Shown in pieces: positions 1 through 6,512 of a DNA stretch of 13,533 nt. Numbering within the stretch: position 1 is the first letter of the stretch; every line of letters begins with the position of its first letter. A model generated the notes under the pieces. The model saw only the letters and a program-made list of their open reading frames with translations, was not told where the DNA came from and searched no databases. The DNA comes from Lentisphaeria bacterium (GTDB lineage: Bacteria > Verrucomicrobiota > Lentisphaeria > Victivallales > Victivallaceae). Both the position numbers and the translations under genes were made by a program. The stretch is taken from assembly GCA_018265615.1 (NCBI GenBank), contig JABLYX010000094.1, forward strand, positions 1-13,533, written 5' to 3'.

Positions 1-37
1 TCGAAACAAGTTATTTGAATAAATCAAGATACATGTT

Positions 38-88
38 TTAGATAGAGGTAATTACAAGCAGCTCTATCAATGTAAAATACTTTTTCAT
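38..88 (-). pseudogene. Truncated prepilin-like ORF (16 codons)
   Basis: Reading leftward from an ATG at 88, the codons give MKKYFTLIELLVITSI and then TAA (38-40). The F-T-L-I-E-L-L core is the N-terminal signature of type IV prepilin-like proteins, with Glu at +5 of the expected mature chain. An excellent ribosome binding site, GGAGG at 97-101 with an 8-base spacer, precedes the ATG, so translation start looks functional. A normal family member continues with about 15 more hydrophobic residues and a 150-250 residue body, but here the reading frame stops and the bases behind it are AT-rich. No frame of the remaining 37 bases resumes the pilin helix. It lies 32 bp behind the GntR-type regulator with no terminator between, so the two are probably co-transcribed. 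I read it as a decayed or interrupted H-x9-DG pilin gene. An assembly error or a short leader-peptide role cannot be excluded. Confidence 0.6.
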
Positions 89-120
89 GACGATATCCTC
101 CGGTTTAGGGTGATTTATGA

Positions 121-1173
121 TTATTTTACGGCGATCGATCGTACGGACTGGCGTTCAACCAGCTTCTGCCCGGGGCGGAAATGGAAGAACGGCTGTTCTC
201 CGGCAAGCACCCGGCGCAGCTCGGAGTGGACACGCTCAATGACCCCGGCATGATCCATTTCGATGCTGTCGAGCGGCGGATTCATGAACTCGTTGGATGA
301 CAGCTCATCGTGCGCAACGAGGCTCACGTCATCCGGAATCGAAATTCCGCAATCGTTGAATGCCTTGTAGATCTCCAGCGCCTTGGCTGCGCTGATGATG
401 AACATGCCGGAAAAGTTCAGTCCTTTTTCACGCAGATGCGCGGAGAGGCAGTCATAAGCGCTGTGGGGCACACTGCTCCAGTTTTCGGTGTGCGTGTCAA
501 GGACTTCGACCGAAACACCGTTCAGCCGCGCGAAGTCGGTGAATCCCTGGCAGCGCATGTCGAGCCCGTCGCCGTGCGGCTCAGTGATGAGCATGGCGAG
601 GCGGCGATGGCCGTGGTTGATGAGATGGGCGGCGGCGATCGCCCCTCCGGCGGCGGCGTTTCCGGAAACCATCGACAGCCCGATATCCGCGACCTCATGG
701 TTCATGATGACGACCGGAAGCGGCAGCGAACAGAGGTAGCGCAGCCCGTCACGGCTGATCGGCCCCGCCGGAGGCATGATGAGCAGCGCGTCGCAATCGT
801 CCGCCGGAAACGCCCGGAAAAACTCGTCCGTGCGGTCGAGCGTCCGGCTGCTGAACCGGAACTCCCCGCTCCGCGCCGCATAATTCCGCCAGTTCATCTC
901 AAACCGCTTGAACGATTCGCTCGGCCATTTCGGATACAGCAGCCGATAGTGCAGCAGCCGTTGCGGCGACTGGTTCCGGGTGAAATAGCCGTCTCCGGGG
1001 CGGCGGACCATGACGTTCTCCGCGATCAGCTTCTCCATGACCTGTTCGATGGTCCGCTGGCTGGTGTTGAAGCGCGACATCAGTTTCCGGATCGGGTAAA
1101 AACGCGAATTGGGAGGCAGCCTCGCCGCCTCGCCCTTCAGTGTCGCTGCGATCTCTTCTTTCCAGTTGCTCAT
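121..1173 (-). CDS. GntR/LacI-type transcriptional regulator
   Basis: A 350-residue predicted DNA-binding regulator. Residues about 5-70 form a GntR-like winged helix (recognition-helix region around S-x-R-T-I-E-Q-V-M-E-K-L, wing G-D-G-Y-F). Residues about 75-345 resemble the periplasmic-binding-protein sensor fold of LacI/GalR repressors, with G-H-R-R-L-A-M-L near the middle and I-P-D-D-V-S-L-V-A-H-D near the end. Such proteins usually sense a sugar or sugar derivative. The ligand cannot be told here. The ATG at 1173 is preceded by GGAGG (1183-1187, 9-base spacer), which supports the start. The gene is divergent from the Bax inhibitor-1 gene and is followed 32 bp on by a truncated prepilin ORF. 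A short inverted repeat in its upstream region (1241-1252) is a candidate autoregulatory operator. In Lentisphaerae such regulators often stand next to H-x9-DG pilin genes and carbohydrate-active enzymes, so this may be the remnant of such a unit. Confidence 0.85.
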   Translation of the reverse strand: MSNWKEEIAATLKGEAARLPPNSRFYPIRKLMSRFNTSQRTIEQVMEKLIAENVMVRRPGDGYFTRNQSPQRLLHYRLLYPKWPSESFKRFEMNWRNYAARSGEFRFSSRTLDRTDEFFRAFPADDCDALLIMPPAGPISRDGLRYLCSLPLPVVIMNHEVADIGLSMVSGNAAAGGAIAAAHLINHGHRRLAMLITEPHGDGLDMRCQGFTDFARLNGVSVEVLDTHTENWSSVPHSAYDCLSAHLREKGLNFSGMFIISAAKALEIYKAFNDCGISIPDDVSLVAHDELSSNEFMNPPLDSIEMDHAGVIERVHSELRRVLAGEQPFFHFRPGQKLVERQSVRSIAVK

Positions 1174-1240
1174 TGATTCATTCCTCCGGGCCGTTGCGAT
1201 GAATACGGCGCTCCATTATGCATTACTACGTATAGTATGA

Positions 1241-1252
1241 TGTATTCATACA
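1241..1252. promoter_or_regulatory. Candidate operator TGTAT-TC-ATACA
   Basis: A perfect 5-bp inverted repeat with a 2-bp centre lies 68 bp upstream of the regulator start and about 75 bp upstream of the -35 box of the divergent gene. A second, wider inverted pair overlaps it: ATGAATAC (1199-1206) and GTATTCAT (1242-1249). Short dyads of this kind are typical operators for GntR- and LacI-family repressors. A weak -10-like CATAAT on the minus strand (1215-1220) would put this dyad near the regulator's own -35. Binding by the adjacent regulator is inferred from position only. Confidence 0.35.
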
Positions 1253-1326
1253 CGGCAGGCAAGGGAGGAAAAATAATTTTTCCGGAAAAATATGCCCTTT
1301 CTTCTTTACGGGAATGGAATTTCTTT

Positions 1327-1354
1327 TTGAAAAAACAGAATAGTGTTGTATAAT
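1327..1354 (+). promoter_or_regulatory. Sigma-70 type promoter for the Bax inhibitor-1 gene
   Basis: TTGAAA (1327-1332) and a perfect TATAAT (1349-1354) are separated by 16 bp. Transcription would begin near 1361, giving a leader of about 25 nt that holds GGAGG (1371-1375) and the ATG at 1385. This placement rules out the longer GTG start at 1343, which would lie inside the promoter. Confidence 0.75.
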
Positions 1355-1384
1355 AATAGCATAACAACTTGGAGGGTAGTTATT

Positions 1385-2107
1385 ATGAATGAAAATCAAT
1401 TGTATGATTCCGCGAATGCGGAAAGTCGGAACGCCGCAGCGCTGCAGGCCGGTTTCGTGAACCGCGTGTTTGGTTGGATGACCGCCGGGCTCGCGCTTAC
1501 CGGCTGTGTCGCCTGGGCGGTCTACAACATTCCGCAACTGTTCCAGCTTGTGGCCGGCAGCCCCGGCATCTACACCATACTGATCATCCTGGAACTTGTC
1601 GTGGTCATTGTGATGTCTGCGGCGGCCAACAAGCTTTCCGCGGCAGCGGCGGCAGCCTGCTTCGTCGTGTTTTCGCTGCTGAACGGGCTGACGCTGAGCT
1701 GGATCTTCGCGGCCTACCAGATGAGTTCGATCGCCGCGACGTTCTTTGTCACAAGCGGAACCTTCGGCGGAGCCGGGCTCTTCGGCTACCTCACGAAGCG
1801 CGACCTCTCCGGAGTCGGCGGAATCGCGATCATGGGGCTCTGGGGGCTGATCCTCGCATCGATCGTGAACGTCTTCTGGTACCATTCGATGGTCGATCGG
1901 ATCATCTGTTACGCGGGTGTGCTGATTTTCATCGCCCTGACCGCATGGGATATGCAGAAGATCAGGCAGATTTCGCATGCCGTCGCCGATGGCGGCGTCG
2001 ACGAGGAGTCCGGGCGCAAATACGCCGTTTACGGCGCACTTTCGCTCTACCTCGACTTCGTGAACCTGTTCCTGTTTTTCCTGCGGCTTTTCGGCAGCCG
2101 CCGATAA
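1385..2107 (+). CDS. Bax inhibitor-1/YccA family membrane protein
   Basis: A 240-residue polytopic inner-membrane protein with about seven hydrophobic segments between residues about 28 and 235. The Bax inhibitor-1 (UPF0005) pattern is clear in the C-terminal half: T-A-W-D-M-Q-K-I on a cytoplasmic loop, then Y-G-A-L-S-L-Y-L-D-F-V-N-L-F-L-F-F-L-R, the family's last membrane helix. Bacterial relatives include YccA (modulates FtsH proteolysis) and BsYetJ (a pH-sensitive calcium leak channel). Which role applies cannot be read from sequence. The start at 1385 is chosen for its GGAGG at 1371-1375 (9-base spacer) and the promoter just upstream. A GTG start at 1343 would add 14 residues and begin inside the promoter. 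The stop codon is within the ribosome binding site of the next gene, so the two are probably co-transcribed and translationally coupled. Confidence 0.9.
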   Translation: MNENQLYDSANAESRNAAALQAGFVNRVFGWMTAGLALTGCVAWAVYNIPQLFQLVAGSPGIYTILIILELVVVIVMSAAANKLSAAAAAACFVVFSLLNGLTLSWIFAAYQMSSIAATFFVTSGTFGGAGLFGYLTKRDLSGVGGIAIMGLWGLILASIVNVFWYHSMVDRIICYAGVLIFIALTAWDMQKIRQISHAVADGGVDEESGRKYAVYGALSLYLDFVNLFLFFLRLFGSRR

Positions 2108-2116
2108 GGAGGCTGA

Positions 2117-2458
2117 TTGCTCCGGAAGCTGACACAACGCCGTTTTCTGCTGTTCCTGGGCGCGATTCTCTTCGCGCTCCACGGGGTGCTGCATCCGCTG
2201 TTCCATGCGGAGGGAAGCGCCCCGGCAGAGCGGAATGCGGAAGCGGCGCTGCATGATTCCTCCGGTGAACGACACGCGTTGTGCCTTTCGCTGCACTGCC
2301 CGGTCTGCTCGGGAGTCTTTCATGCGGCGGATGTCCCGGAATCCCTTTCCGTACCTCCCGCCGCGCTTCACGCCCCGCAATATGCGCCGCTTCTGCAGCG
2401 GCCCGCCTCCGGTACGGTTCCGGAAAGCTGCGCCCGCGCTCCGCCGCTTTTTTCCTGA
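2117..2458 (+). CDS. Small His/Cys-rich membrane or exported protein, unknown function
   Basis: A 113-residue protein starting at TTG. AAGGAGG (2106-2112) overlaps the upstream stop, though its 4-nt spacer is short. No ATG or GTG offers an alternative start. Residues 1-9 are basic and 10-29 hydrophobic, giving an uncleaved anchor or signal peptide. H22, H26 and H30 are spaced four apart, so they would lie on one helix face. Residues 46-69 hold H46, H53, C56, H60, C61, C64 and H69, including a C-P-V-C pair. The tail (70-113) is rich in Pro and Ala and probably unstructured. The layout (hydrophobic N-terminus, then a C-P-x-C/His cluster) recalls small DUF2946-type proteins linked to metal handling, but I cannot assign it to that family. 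Metal binding is inferred from the residue cluster. It follows the Bax inhibitor-1 gene by 9 bp and probably shares its transcript. Confidence 0.6.
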   Translation: MLRKLTQRRFLLFLGAILFALHGVLHPLFHAEGSAPAERNAEAALHDSSGERHALCLSLHCPVCSGVFHAADVPESLSVPPAALHAPQYAPLLQRPASGTVPESCARAPPLFS

Positions 2459-2541
2459 TCTCCATTTGAACCAGTCGATGAAAATCCGTCCTCTGCATGG
2501 CCGGATTATGTTTGTTTGTTCAGAAATTCAGGAAAATTACC

Positions 2542-3213
2542 ATGCGAAAATATTCATTCACCCTGATCGAGCTCCTGGTCGTAATAGCCATCATCGCGAT
2601 TCTCGCCGGCATGCTGCTCCCGGCGCTGAACCGGGCGCGGGAGCGCGCACGAAGCACGAGCTGCCTCAACAACCTCCGCCAGACCGGGCTGGCGCTCTCG
2701 ATCTACGCGGACGCATACGGCGGCGCCTTTCCGGTGGTTCACCGCGGGACCTTCGACCATCATCACGAGCTCGAACCTGCGGTGGAGTGGTTCCAACCGC
2801 TCACGGCAGTGGGATATGACCTCAAGCACCTGCAATGCCCGTCGGATATGGGATTCGATGCGGACGGCAAGCGCCAGAGCTACATCATGAACAGCATGCT
2901 GACCTTCGGGCGGAAGATATCGACCATCCGCAAGGCGAGCTTTTACATCGTCCTGTCGGAGCGTGGCGGAGACACAAAGGAGACCGCCGTCAAGCATCAA
3001 TGCTACGACGCGATGTGCGATCCGCACGAGTGGGAGCACAGCGTCGCACAATTCCGCCACAGCAGCCGTTCGAACTACCTGTTCGTGGACGGGCATGCGG
3101 AGCTCGCGGCGTTCAAGGAGACGATCGGTGACGAAGCGATCCCGAACAACCGCCATTTCATTCGGGAGTGGGGCGGGAACAGCTACTACACCGCGCATGA
3201 CCACGACCATTGA
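2542..3213 (+). CDS. Prepilin-like protein with H-x9-DG domain
   Basis: A 223-residue type IV pilin/pseudopilin-like protein. It has a five-residue leader (MRKYS), then F-T-L-I-E-L-L-V-V, with Phe at +1 and Glu10 at +5 of the mature chain, and a helix to about residue 30. R-A-R-E-R-A-R and a C-L-N-N-L-R-Q segment follow, as is typical of this family. L-Q-C-P-S-D lies near residue 100. The processing-associated H-x9-DG motif is exact: H173, then D183-G184. The residue before the cut is Ser rather than the usual Gly. Start at 2542 is preferred because it gives the short leader and has AGGAAA at 2530-2535. An ATG at 2497 would add 15 residues and hide the leader. No secretion ATPase, prepilin peptidase or other pilin gene lies nearby, so it must use machinery encoded elsewhere, if any. 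Such orphan proteins are numerous in Lentisphaerae and Planctomycetes, and their role is unsettled. Confidence 0.88.
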   Translation: MRKYSFTLIELLVVIAIIAILAGMLLPALNRARERARSTSCLNNLRQTGLALSIYADAYGGAFPVVHRGTFDHHHELEPAVEWFQPLTAVGYDLKHLQCPSDMGFDADGKRQSYIMNSMLTFGRKISTIRKASFYIVLSERGGDTKETAVKHQCYDAMCDPHEWEHSVAQFRHSSRSNYLFVDGHAELAAFKETIGDEAIPNNRHFIREWGGNSYYTAHDHDH

Positions 3214-3233
3214 TGCCGGATGATTAACCTGTT

Positions 3234-3267
3234 CCGCAGGTACGCGGCCCCGCCGCAGTGCCTGCGG
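3234..3267. other. Two-tier GC-rich hairpin behind the prepilin gene
   Basis: CCGCAGG (3234-3240) pairs with CCTGCGG (3261-3267). Inside, GCGGC (3244-3248) pairs with GCCGC (3252-3256) across a CCC loop. A second dyad follows: GCCGCCA (3310-3316) with TGGCGGC (3333-3339). Neither has a T-run after it on the plus strand, so they are not classical intrinsic terminators for the prepilin mRNA. They may protect its 3' end or slow polymerase between the two convergent genes. The rest of 3214-3343 shows no gene. Confidence 0.4.
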
Positions 3268-3343
3268 AAAACCGACGGGCCCCGGCGCCATGCCGCACGA
3301 TAAACGCAGGCCGCCATATCGGTCATGCACTCTGGCGGCACAG

Positions 3344-3369
3344 AAAAACTCCTCCCTTCCGGGAGGAGT
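3344..3369 (-). terminator. Intrinsic terminator of the araC-type gene
   Basis: On the minus strand, ACTCCTCCC (3369-3361) and GGGAGGAGT (3356-3348) form a perfect 9-bp stem with a 4-base loop. The T-run comes straight after, starting with the last stem base (A3344-A3348 on plus). It begins 26 bp behind the AraC-family stop codon. Confidence 0.85.
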
Positions 3370-3395
3370 GTGTGAATCCGACATTCTCCGAAGCT

Positions 3396-4226
3396 TCAGA
3401 TCTTCTTCCGCATCGCGCGGAACTGAGTCGGAGAAACTCCCTTGAGGCGCTTGAAGAACGTCGAAAAGTAGAACTCGCTGCTGAACTTCAACCGGGAAGC
3501 GATCTCCCTGACCGGCATCTCCGTATGCAGCAGATAGCGCTCGGAAACCGCCATCAGCTCGTTCATGACGAACGTCTTGAGCGGTACGCCGAAATCGTTG
3601 GAAAAGTGGCGCGAAAAGGTATCGCGCTTCACGCCGGCCTCGTCGGCGATCTCCTCGACGCCCATCTCGGCACTGATGTTGTTGTGTACATACTGAAGCA
3701 CCCGGCCGTACTTTTCATGCAGGCAGCAGAGCTGCTCGAGCCGTCCGGAATCCGGTTCGCGGAAGAGTGAAAACAGCTTCCAGATCAGCGATTCGAACCG
3801 GCAGAAAACATCCCAGTCCGGCGGCTGCGACATCACGCAGGCGAACTCCTTCAGCCGATCCGGGTCAAGCGCGACCTCCTGGCAGTTCATCTCGCCGTCG
3901 AACACATCGACACCGGGCAGGATGTAAAGCTGAAAGTGCAGACTCAGCAGGCTGATTCCGGGCTGAAAATCATAGGAGATCTCCATCCGGGGCGGGATGA
4001 AATACGCAAAACCGGGACGCAGTTCGAATTCCTGATTCCCGGTATGGTTGATCATGCGGCCGCTGCCTTCAAGCATCAGGAAGCAACGGTTGAACGAAAA
4101 AGAGTTCTTCCCTTTCCAGACGAATCGCGCGTTGGCCAGCTCAAGCAGCCGCAATTCCAGGAGGCCGTGGTAGTCCCGCAGCAGGGAATAGTTGAACTTG
4201 TCCTTATAATTATAAATTTTTGCCAT
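3396..4226 (-). CDS. AraC-family transcriptional regulator
   Basis: A 276-residue regulator. Residues about 30-110 resemble the cupin-like ligand/dimerisation half of AraC proteins (R-C-F-L-M-L-E-G-S-G-R-M-I then E-L-R-P-G-F-A-Y-F-I-P-P). Residues about 175-274 are the paired helix-turn-helix DNA-binding domain. The first unit contains V-E-E-I-A-D-E-A-G-V-K-R-D-T-F-S-R-H-F. The second contains V-R-E-I-A-S-R-L-K-F-S-S-E-F-Y-F-S-T-F-F-K-R and the family signature G-V-S-P-T-Q-F-R. Members commonly activate carbohydrate-use genes. The ligand and targets are not evident, since neighbours on this strand are housekeeping genes. The ATG at 4226 has AGGGA at 4236-4240 (9-base spacer). The gene has its own terminator and a long AT-rich upstream region with repeats, so it is probably a separate transcription unit although it points the same way as argS. 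Confidence 0.88.
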   Translation of the reverse strand: MAKIYNYKDKFNYSLLRDYHGLLELRLLELANARFVWKGKNSFSFNRCFLMLEGSGRMINHTGNQEFELRPGFAYFIPPRMEISYDFQPGISLLSLHFQLYILPGVDVFDGEMNCQEVALDPDRLKEFACVMSQPPDWDVFCRFESLIWKLFSLFREPDSGRLEQLCCLHEKYGRVLQYVHNNISAEMGVEEIADEAGVKRDTFSRHFSNDFGVPLKTFVMNELMAVSERYLLHTEMPVREIASRLKFSSEFYFSTFFKRLKGVSPTQFRAMRKKI

Positions 4227-4628
4227 TCCTGTCCGTCCCTGTTTTATCCTCTTTCCCCTCTTTCATTAAATATAATGAATCGATCCGGAAATACAAGTCT
4301 GAAAATCATCTTTCCAACAAAATTGTACGAATTATTTACTCGAATGAATCTATTTCAAGTAAATCATCTGATTGCGAATTTGCAATGAATCACTCGAAAT
4401 AATGATTCCATATGTCATTAAATATGATTTCAAGGCTGAAGGCCCTGTTTCAATGAACGTCTCCGTCCGGAAACAATAAATGAATCGTTTTCCTCTACTT
4501 TCACAACACCCCGAATTTCTAAATATCGGCGGTCATCGTCCGGAAGAGTGTACCGGCGGAAGGACAGCGAGAAACAGAAAGCGCAGCGGATATTTCACGG
4601 CATGTACCCAAGCTTTCACGCCGACATG
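4227..4628. promoter_or_regulatory. AT-rich upstream region of the araC-type gene with clustered repeats
   Basis: No gene is visible here. The part nearest the regulator is clearly AT-richer than its surroundings. It contains ATGAATC four times in one orientation (4275, 4344, 4385, 4480), a near-palindrome ATTGCGAATTTGCAAT (4371-4386), an inverted repeat TCATTA-AATA-TAATGA (4263-4278) whose first half recurs at 4415-4428, and ACTCGAA twice (4338, 4392). TATATT (minus strand, 4269-4274) is a possible -10 for the regulator, with a weak -35. AraC-type proteins bind direct repeats near their promoters, so these are operator candidates. Positions 4500-4628 return to normal composition and show nothing I can name. 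Confidence 0.35.
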
Positions 4629-4662
4629 AAAAATCCTCCCCGGCCGGCGGGCCGAAGGAGGA
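4629..4662 (-). terminator. Intrinsic terminator of the cmk-argS operon
   Basis: On the minus strand the stem is TCCTCC (4662-4657) with GGAGGA (4639-4634), continued inside by CGGCC (4654-4650) with GGCCG (4645-4641) around a 4-base loop. A small asymmetric bulge interrupts it. Five T residues follow (4633-4629). It lies 46 bp behind the argS stop. Confidence 0.8.
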
Positions 4663-4708
4663 GATTTCTCGCGGGAACCGGGGCCCCCGCCATATCCGGA
4701 GCGCGGCG

Positions 4709-6499
4709 TTACATCGCCTCGGGGATCCGGATGGTCAGGGCCGCCAGTCCGTCCGCAATGATATCGCGGACAGCGCAGGAGAGCGCGAGCCGGGCTGCCG
4801 CGAGCTCCGGCGTCTCCGCCGCAAGCACGGGACACTCCCGGTAGAAGCTGTTGAACGCCTTGCCGAGATCCAGCAGATAATCCACGAGCCCCGAACAATC
4901 CCGGCGCTCCGCGGCAAGCTGAAGCACGGCGGGATAAAACGACGCCGTGACGGAAAGCTTCTTTTCGGCCTCATGCCCGAGCAGGCTCCAATCGACCTTC
5001 GCCGGGTCGCAGTCGATGCCGCGTTCGGCCGCCTTGCGCCGGATCGAACTGATCCGCGCCGCGACATACTGGACATAAGGCCCGGTATCCCCCTCGAACC
5101 GCAGCGACGCGGCAGGGTCGAACATGATCGTGGTCTTCGGGTTGAACTTGAGCAGCATGAATTTCAGCGCTCCGAGGCCGATGATCTCACCGCGCTCTTT
5201 CAGCTCCTCCGGCGAAAGCTCTTCACCGCCGCGCTCTTTGCAGGCCTCCATCGCAAGCGAGGCCATCTCGTCGAAAAGGTCGTCCGCGTCGACGACCGTC
5301 CCTTCGCGGCTCTTCATCTTCCCGGTCGGCAGATTAACCATGCCGTACGACAGGTGATGAAGGTCCTTCGCCCAGGCGTACCCGAGCTTCTCCATGATCG
5401 CGAACAGCATCTGGAAATGCAGATTCTGCTCATCGCCGACGACCCAGATCATCGACTCCGGATGGTAGTCCTCAAATTTGCGCAGTGTGGTTCCGATATC
5501 CTGCGTGATGTAGACGCTCGTGCCGTCGCTGCGCAGCACGACCTTCTGGCCGAGTTTGCCGAGGTCGCAGATCACCGCGCCGTCCTCCCGCTTCGAGAAC
5601 ACTCCCTTTTCGAGCCCGGCCGCAATGATATCCTTGCCGAGCAGATAAGTTTCGCTCTCAAGATAGGTGTGGTCAAAACGGATCCCCATGCGTTCATAGG
5701 TTTCGGCGAACCCCTTGAACACCCAGTCATTCATCTTGCGCCAGAGGGCCCGGACCTGTGGATCACCGGCTTCCCAATCCTGCAGCATCTTCTGCGTCGC
5801 GGCGCCGAGTTCCGTCTCGAGGAACAGCTCCTCGCTGCTCTTGCCGGCGAGCTCCGGCTTCGCCTCCTTCAGCTCCCTGATCTCCTCCGACAACGCTTTA
5901 TTGTAATCGACGTAAAACTTGCCGACCAGATGGTCGCCCTTCATGCCGGTCGACTCCGGCGTGCAACCGTTGCCGAACCGCTCATACGCGATCATGGATT
6001 TGCAGATATGGATGCCGCGGTCGTTCACGAGGTTGATCTCGATCACATCATGCCCGACACGCTTCAGCAGAGAGCCGAGCGACATGCCGAGCGTGTTGTT
6101 CCGGACATGGCCGAGATGCTGCGGCTTATTCGTATTCGGCGCAGAGAACTCGATGAGGATGCGGCGACGCTGCTCCTCCGGCAGTTTCCCCGCGTCGAGC
6201 AGAGCGGCCACATCCGCCACGGAGCCGCGATGCAGCGCCTCCGGTTTCAACGTCAAGTTCACAAACGCTTTGACCGCCTCCGCGTGCTCCACATCGGCGT
6301 GACCGTTCAGATACGCAGCGACCTCCGCCGCAACGGTCATCGGGTTCCCGCAGCTCTTCGCGAACCGGAAACAGTTGACCGTGAGGTCGCCTTTCATGCC
6401 CGCCGGGCACTGCTCCGGAACAATCACTTTTCCGGCCGGAAATTTTTCATATTTCCCCCGGAGAAATTCTTCGAGATCCTCTGCAAACAGATATGCCAT
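4709..6499 (-). CDS. argS: Arginyl-tRNA synthetase
   Basis: A 596-residue class I aminoacyl-tRNA synthetase that joins arginine to tRNA-Arg using ATP in the cytoplasm. Residues about 1-85 form the Arg-specific N-terminal domain. The ATP-binding HIGH motif is H128-L-G-H131 in S-A-P-N-T-N-K-P-Q-H-L-G-H, the typical ArgRS context. The KMSKS counterpart is the degenerate K394-M-K-S-R-E-G400, also usual for this enzyme. G-T-S-V-Y-I-T-Q-D-I-G (326-336) belongs to the Rossmann fold, and the C-terminal part (about 470-596) is the helical anticodon-binding domain ending in R-I-P-E-A-M. Length is within the family range. The start at 6499 has AAGGAA (6509-6514, 9-base spacer), which overlaps the manA stop codon. 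The two genes are 13 bp apart, so argS is last in the operon, before an intrinsic terminator. Confidence 0.97.
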   Translation of the reverse strand: MAYLFAEDLEEFLRGKYEKFPAGKVIVPEQCPAGMKGDLTVNCFRFAKSCGNPMTVAAEVAAYLNGHADVEHAEAVKAFVNLTLKPEALHRGSVADVAALLDAGKLPEEQRRRILIEFSAPNTNKPQHLGHVRNNTLGMSLGSLLKRVGHDVIEINLVNDRGIHICKSMIAYERFGNGCTPESTGMKGDHLVGKFYVDYNKALSEEIRELKEAKPELAGKSSEELFLETELGAATQKMLQDWEAGDPQVRALWRKMNDWVFKGFAETYERMGIRFDHTYLESETYLLGKDIIAAGLEKGVFSKREDGAVICDLGKLGQKVVLRSDGTSVYITQDIGTTLRKFEDYHPESMIWVVGDEQNLHFQMLFAIMEKLGYAWAKDLHHLSYGMVNLPTGKMKSREGTVVDADDLFDEMASLAMEACKERGGEELSPEELKERGEIIGLGALKFMLLKFNPKTTIMFDPAASLRFEGDTGPYVQYVAARISSIRRKAAERGIDCDPAKVDWSLLGHEAEKKLSVTASFYPAVLQLAAERRDCSGLVDYLLDLGKAFNSFYRECPVLAAETPELAAARLALSCAVRDIIADGLAALTIRIPEAM

Positions 6500-6512
6500 T
6501 TTCTGAAATTCC

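Noticed and set aside
1292..1330. 12-codon ORF starting at ATG 1292
   Set aside because: The nearest GGAGG is too far away (about 20 bases), and the ORF lies upstream of the mapped promoter.
1343..1384. GTG start for the Bax inhibitor-1 gene
   Set aside because: It lies inside the -35/-10 promoter spacing and has no ribosome binding site, whereas the ATG at 1385 has GGAGG.
1226..2380. 384-codon open frame on the minus strand across the Bax inhibitor-1 gene
   Set aside because: It overlaps two plus-strand genes supported by promoter and ribosome binding sites, and its translation has no domain.
4500..4628. Possible small gene or tRNA in the argS-araC gap
   Set aside because: No ribosome binding site with a sensible frame, no tRNA-like cloverleaf and no conserved motif could be seen.
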